The position numbers and the translations under genes are program-made. The notes beneath the pieces are model-generated. The model did no database searches. It was not told where the DNA came from and worked only from the letters and a program-made list of their open reading frames with translations. 8,965 bases of DNA from Clostridia bacterium (GTDB lineage Bacteria; Bacillota; Clostridia; Oscillospirales; CAG-272), in contig JAFQNZ010000258.1 of the NCBI GenBank assembly GCA_017395715.1, forward strand, positions 1-8,965, written 5' to 3'. Position 1 is the first letter of the stretch. The number at the start of each line of letters is the position of its first letter. Of this stretch, positions 7,338 through 8,965 are shown piece by piece.

Positions 7338-8687
7338 ATGGTTAAAATTACATTTATGGGCGCAGGCAGTACGGTTTTTGCCAAAAACGTTCTCGGCGAT
7401 ACCATGATGGCTGACTGCTTTCACGAGATTGAAATTGCACTGTACGACATCGATGCCGAAAGACTTGAAGAATCCTATGTTCTGATCGATGCGCTCAACA
7501 AGAGTGTTAACGAGGGCCGCGCGGTTGTGAAGAAATATCTTGGCATTGAACAGAGAAAAGACGCGCTTCGCGGCGCTAAATTCGTGGTCAACGCCATTCA
7601 AGTGGGCGGCTATGAGCCTTGCACGGTGATTGACTTTGAAATTCCCAAGAAGTTTGGTCTTCGTCAGACGATCGGCGACACGCTCGGCATTGGCGGCATC
7701 TTCCGCGGACTTCGTACCATTGCGGTGATGAAGGCGTTTGCCGAAGATATGGAAGCTGTTTGTCCCGACGCGCTCTTCTTAAATTACACCAACCCGATGG
7801 CGATCCTTTCGGGCTATATGCAGCGCTATACCGGCGTGAAGACTGTGGGTCTTTGTCATTCGGTACAGCACTGCTCAGGCGGTCTTCTCCGACATCTCGG
7901 CATGGAAGACAAGCTTGACGGCAGATACGAGCTCATTGCCGGTATCAACCACATGGCGTGGCTGCTTGAAATTTATGACAAGAACGGCAATGACCTTTAT
8001 CCCGAGATCCGCCGCCGTGCCAAGGAAAAGAATGCCGCCGAAAAGCACCACGATATGATCCGCTTTGATTATATCGACAAGCTCGGATACTACTGCACCG
8101 AATCGAGCGAACACAATGCCGAGTACAACTGCTTCTATCTGAAGCCTGACCGTCCCGATCTGATCGAAAAATTCAACATTCCGCTTGACGAATATCCTCG
8201 CCGTTGTGTGGAACAGATCGCCCGATGGAAAAAGCAAAAGGAAGAGATCATGGCAGGCGGTGCGCCCACCCACAAGCGTTCAAGCGAATATGCTTCCTAC
8301 ATCATGGAAGCGGTGGAAACAGGCGTGCCCTACAAGATCGGCGGAAACGTCTTGAATCGCGGCTCGATTGAAAACTTGCCCTACGAAGCTTGCGTGGAAG
8401 TGCCGTGCCTTGTGGACAAATACGGTGTAGCACCCACCAAAGTTGGCAGACTTCCCGTACAGCTTGCGGCTATGAACATGACGAACATCAACTGCCAGCT
8501 TCTTACCATTGAAGCGGCGGCAACAGGTAAGATGGAGCACGTCTATCAAGCGGCGATGCTTGATCCGCACACCGGCGGTCAGCTTTGCCCCGACGATATT
8601 GTAGCAATGTGCAACGAACTGCGCGACGCCCACGAAGCGGCAGGCTTCCCCATCTTCCGCACCGAAGCGAATAAGCATCTGTTGTAA
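7338..8687 (+). CDS. melA: Alpha-galactosidase, glycoside hydrolase family 4 (MelA-like)
   Basis: A 449-residue cytoplasmic enzyme, full length for MelA (about 450). GH4 enzymes use NAD+ and a divalent metal, usually Mn2+, to cleave alpha-galactosides such as melibiose or raffinose by an oxidation-elimination route. Seen here: the NAD-binding GAGS (8-11) at the very N-terminus; IQVGGYEPCTVIDF (87-100); TIGDTLGIGGIFRGLRT (111-127); LNYTNPMA (148-155); GLCHS (171-175) and GINHM (202-206), whose Cys173 and His205 correspond to the family's metal ligands; KLGYYCTESSEHNAEY (248-263); and the MelA-like tail with TNINCQLLTIEA and AAMLDPHT. These blocks match my recollection of E. coli MelA closely, better than the alpha-glucosidase or alpha-galacturonidase (LplD) branches, though substrate can differ within GH4. 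The gene follows the permease operon but is separated by a terminator, so it may have its own promoter or depend on read-through. Confidence 0.87.
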   Translation: MVKITFMGAGSTVFAKNVLGDTMMADCFHEIEIALYDIDAERLEESYVLIDALNKSVNEGRAVVKKYLGIEQRKDALRGAKFVVNAIQVGGYEPCTVIDFEIPKKFGLRQTIGDTLGIGGIFRGLRTIAVMKAFAEDMEAVCPDALFLNYTNPMAILSGYMQRYTGVKTVGLCHSVQHCSGGLLRHLGMEDKLDGRYELIAGINHMAWLLEIYDKNGNDLYPEIRRRAKEKNAAEKHHDMIRFDYIDKLGYYCTESSEHNAEYNCFYLKPDRPDLIEKFNIPLDEYPRRCVEQIARWKKQKEEIMAGGAPTHKRSSEYASYIMEAVETGVPYKIGGNVLNRGSIENLPYEACVEVPCLVDKYGVAPTKVGRLPVQLAAMNMTNINCQLLTIEAAATGKMEHVYQAAMLDPHTGGQLCPDDIVAMCNELRDAHEAAGFPIFRTEANKHLL

Positions 8688-8741
8688 GAGAAAAAGGAGT
8701 CTCGAAAGGGGGCCTTCCATAAAGCAGGTTTTAATCTCCCT
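8688..8741. other. Non-coding spacer after melA, no clear terminator
   Basis: No credible ORF on either strand and no hairpin with a following T run was found. Small self-complementary bits exist (GAGA 8688-8691 with TCTC 8700-8703; GCAGG 8724-8728 with CCTGC 8739-8743), but they are too short to call a terminator. How melA transcription ends is not visible here. Confidence 0.5.
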
Positions 8742-8772
8742 GCGAGATCCGAACGGCGTTGCCGTGTCTCGC
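8742..8772. repeat. Imperfect hairpin without T tract
   Basis: The outer arms GCGAGA (8742-8747) and TCTCGC (8767-8772) enclose the inner arms ACGGC (8753-8757) and GCCGT (8761-8765), with a three-base loop. No T run follows on either strand, so it is not an ordinary intrinsic terminator. It forms the left portion of the structured 3' intergenic region. Confidence 0.5.
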
Positions 8773-8796
8773 TGCGGCTCGGTCACGTTCGCGTTC

Positions 8797-8817
8797 TGAC
8801 ATCACACTGTGATGTCA
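8797..8817. repeat. Perfect 21-base palindrome
   Basis: TGACATCACA (8797-8806) and TGTGATGTCA (8808-8817) are exact inverted copies around a single central C. It could be a protein-binding operator-like site or part of a dispersed intergenic repeat. The absence of a nearby promoter or downstream gene in the window, and its location among other repeats, favour the latter. Confidence 0.6.
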
Positions 8818-8871
8818 TTCATTGCGCTCACGCCGCTTCGCTACCCTTCTGGTTTCGACTGCGTCCGCCCG

Positions 8872-8965
8872 TGTCATTCTGAGCGAAGCGGAGCGGAGTC
8901 GAACTGCGAAGCAGCACCGAGCAAAGCGAAGGTGGAATCTCGGGCGGACTCCGCTCAAGATGACA
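8872..8965. repeat. Putative dispersed intergenic repeat bounded by inverted ends
   Basis: A 94-base unit opens with TGTCATTCTGAGC (8872-8884) and closes with GCTCAAGATGACA (8953-8965), inverted copies matching at 11 of 13 positions. Inside, GAGCGGAGTC (8891-8900) is an exact inverse of GACTCCGCTC (8947-8956), and GCGAAG-type words recur at 8883, 8906 and 8926. The style (TGTCATTCTGAGCGAAGC ... GGAATCTC) resembles non-coding repeats I recall from intergenic regions of many bacterial draft genomes. No transposase is present. It ends at the last base of the window. Confidence 0.6.

Noticed and set aside
7875..8273. A 132-residue minus-strand frame inside melA
   Set aside because: Codon-aligned shadow of melA bounded by a sense TCA codon; no recognisable protein features.
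8742..8772. Hairpin considered as the melA terminator
   Set aside because: The stem is interrupted and no T run follows on either strand, unlike the strong terminator at 7270-7305.
8280..8786. A 168-residue minus-strand frame overlapping the end of melA and the intergenic repeat
   Set aside because: It too is codon-aligned with melA and ends at a sense TCA codon; its first residues come from repeat sequence. No domain and no convincing ribosome binding site were seen.

Overview
The window looks like chromosomal DNA from a Bacillota (Clostridia-type, probably gut-associated and uncultured) bacterium. The support is gene content (a carbohydrate ABC transporter of the Lpl/Ugp type next to DUF5696-like and YIP1-like proteins), strong AAAGGAG-type ribosome binding sites before every gene, ATG starts and a classic U-tract intrinsic terminator. 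Assignment below phylum/class level is inference. All real genes lie on the + strand.

Layout: (1) 2-1129 is the 3' part of a gene cut by the window edge. It encodes a membrane protein with an NHL-like/TPR extracytoplasmic part and a C-terminal multi-pass YIP1-like domain. (2) 1148-5188 encodes a 1346-residue secreted protein resembling the DUF5696 family, probably a glycoside-hydrolase-like extracellular protein. (3) 5205-6203 and (4) 6210-7256 encode the two inner-membrane permeases of a CUT1-type sugar ABC importer. Gaps between these four genes are 18, 16 and 6 bases, so they almost certainly form one operon, closed by a strong intrinsic terminator at 7270-7305. (5) 7338-8687 encodes a GH4 family enzyme closely resembling MelA alpha-galactosidase. 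(6) 8688-8965 is non-coding and rich in nested inverted repeats; the last 94 bases look like a dispersed intergenic repeat bounded by near-inverted termini, and the window stops exactly at its last base.

Working model: the secreted DUF5696-like protein and the NHL/TPR/YIP1 membrane protein act outside or at the membrane to process or capture an oligosaccharide. The two permeases import it, and the cytoplasmic GH4 enzyme hydrolyses an alpha-galactoside-type linkage. The solute-binding protein is not in the window; it may lie upstream. No ATPase is present, as is usual for such operons, which often rely on a shared MsmX-type ATPase encoded elsewhere. The substrate is therefore inferred only from the MelA-like neighbour, which lies beyond a terminator, so the link is suggestive.

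The most interesting part is the conserved-looking but functionally undefined pairing of the YIP1 and DUF5696 proteins with a sugar importer. Second is the structured repeat at the 3' end.
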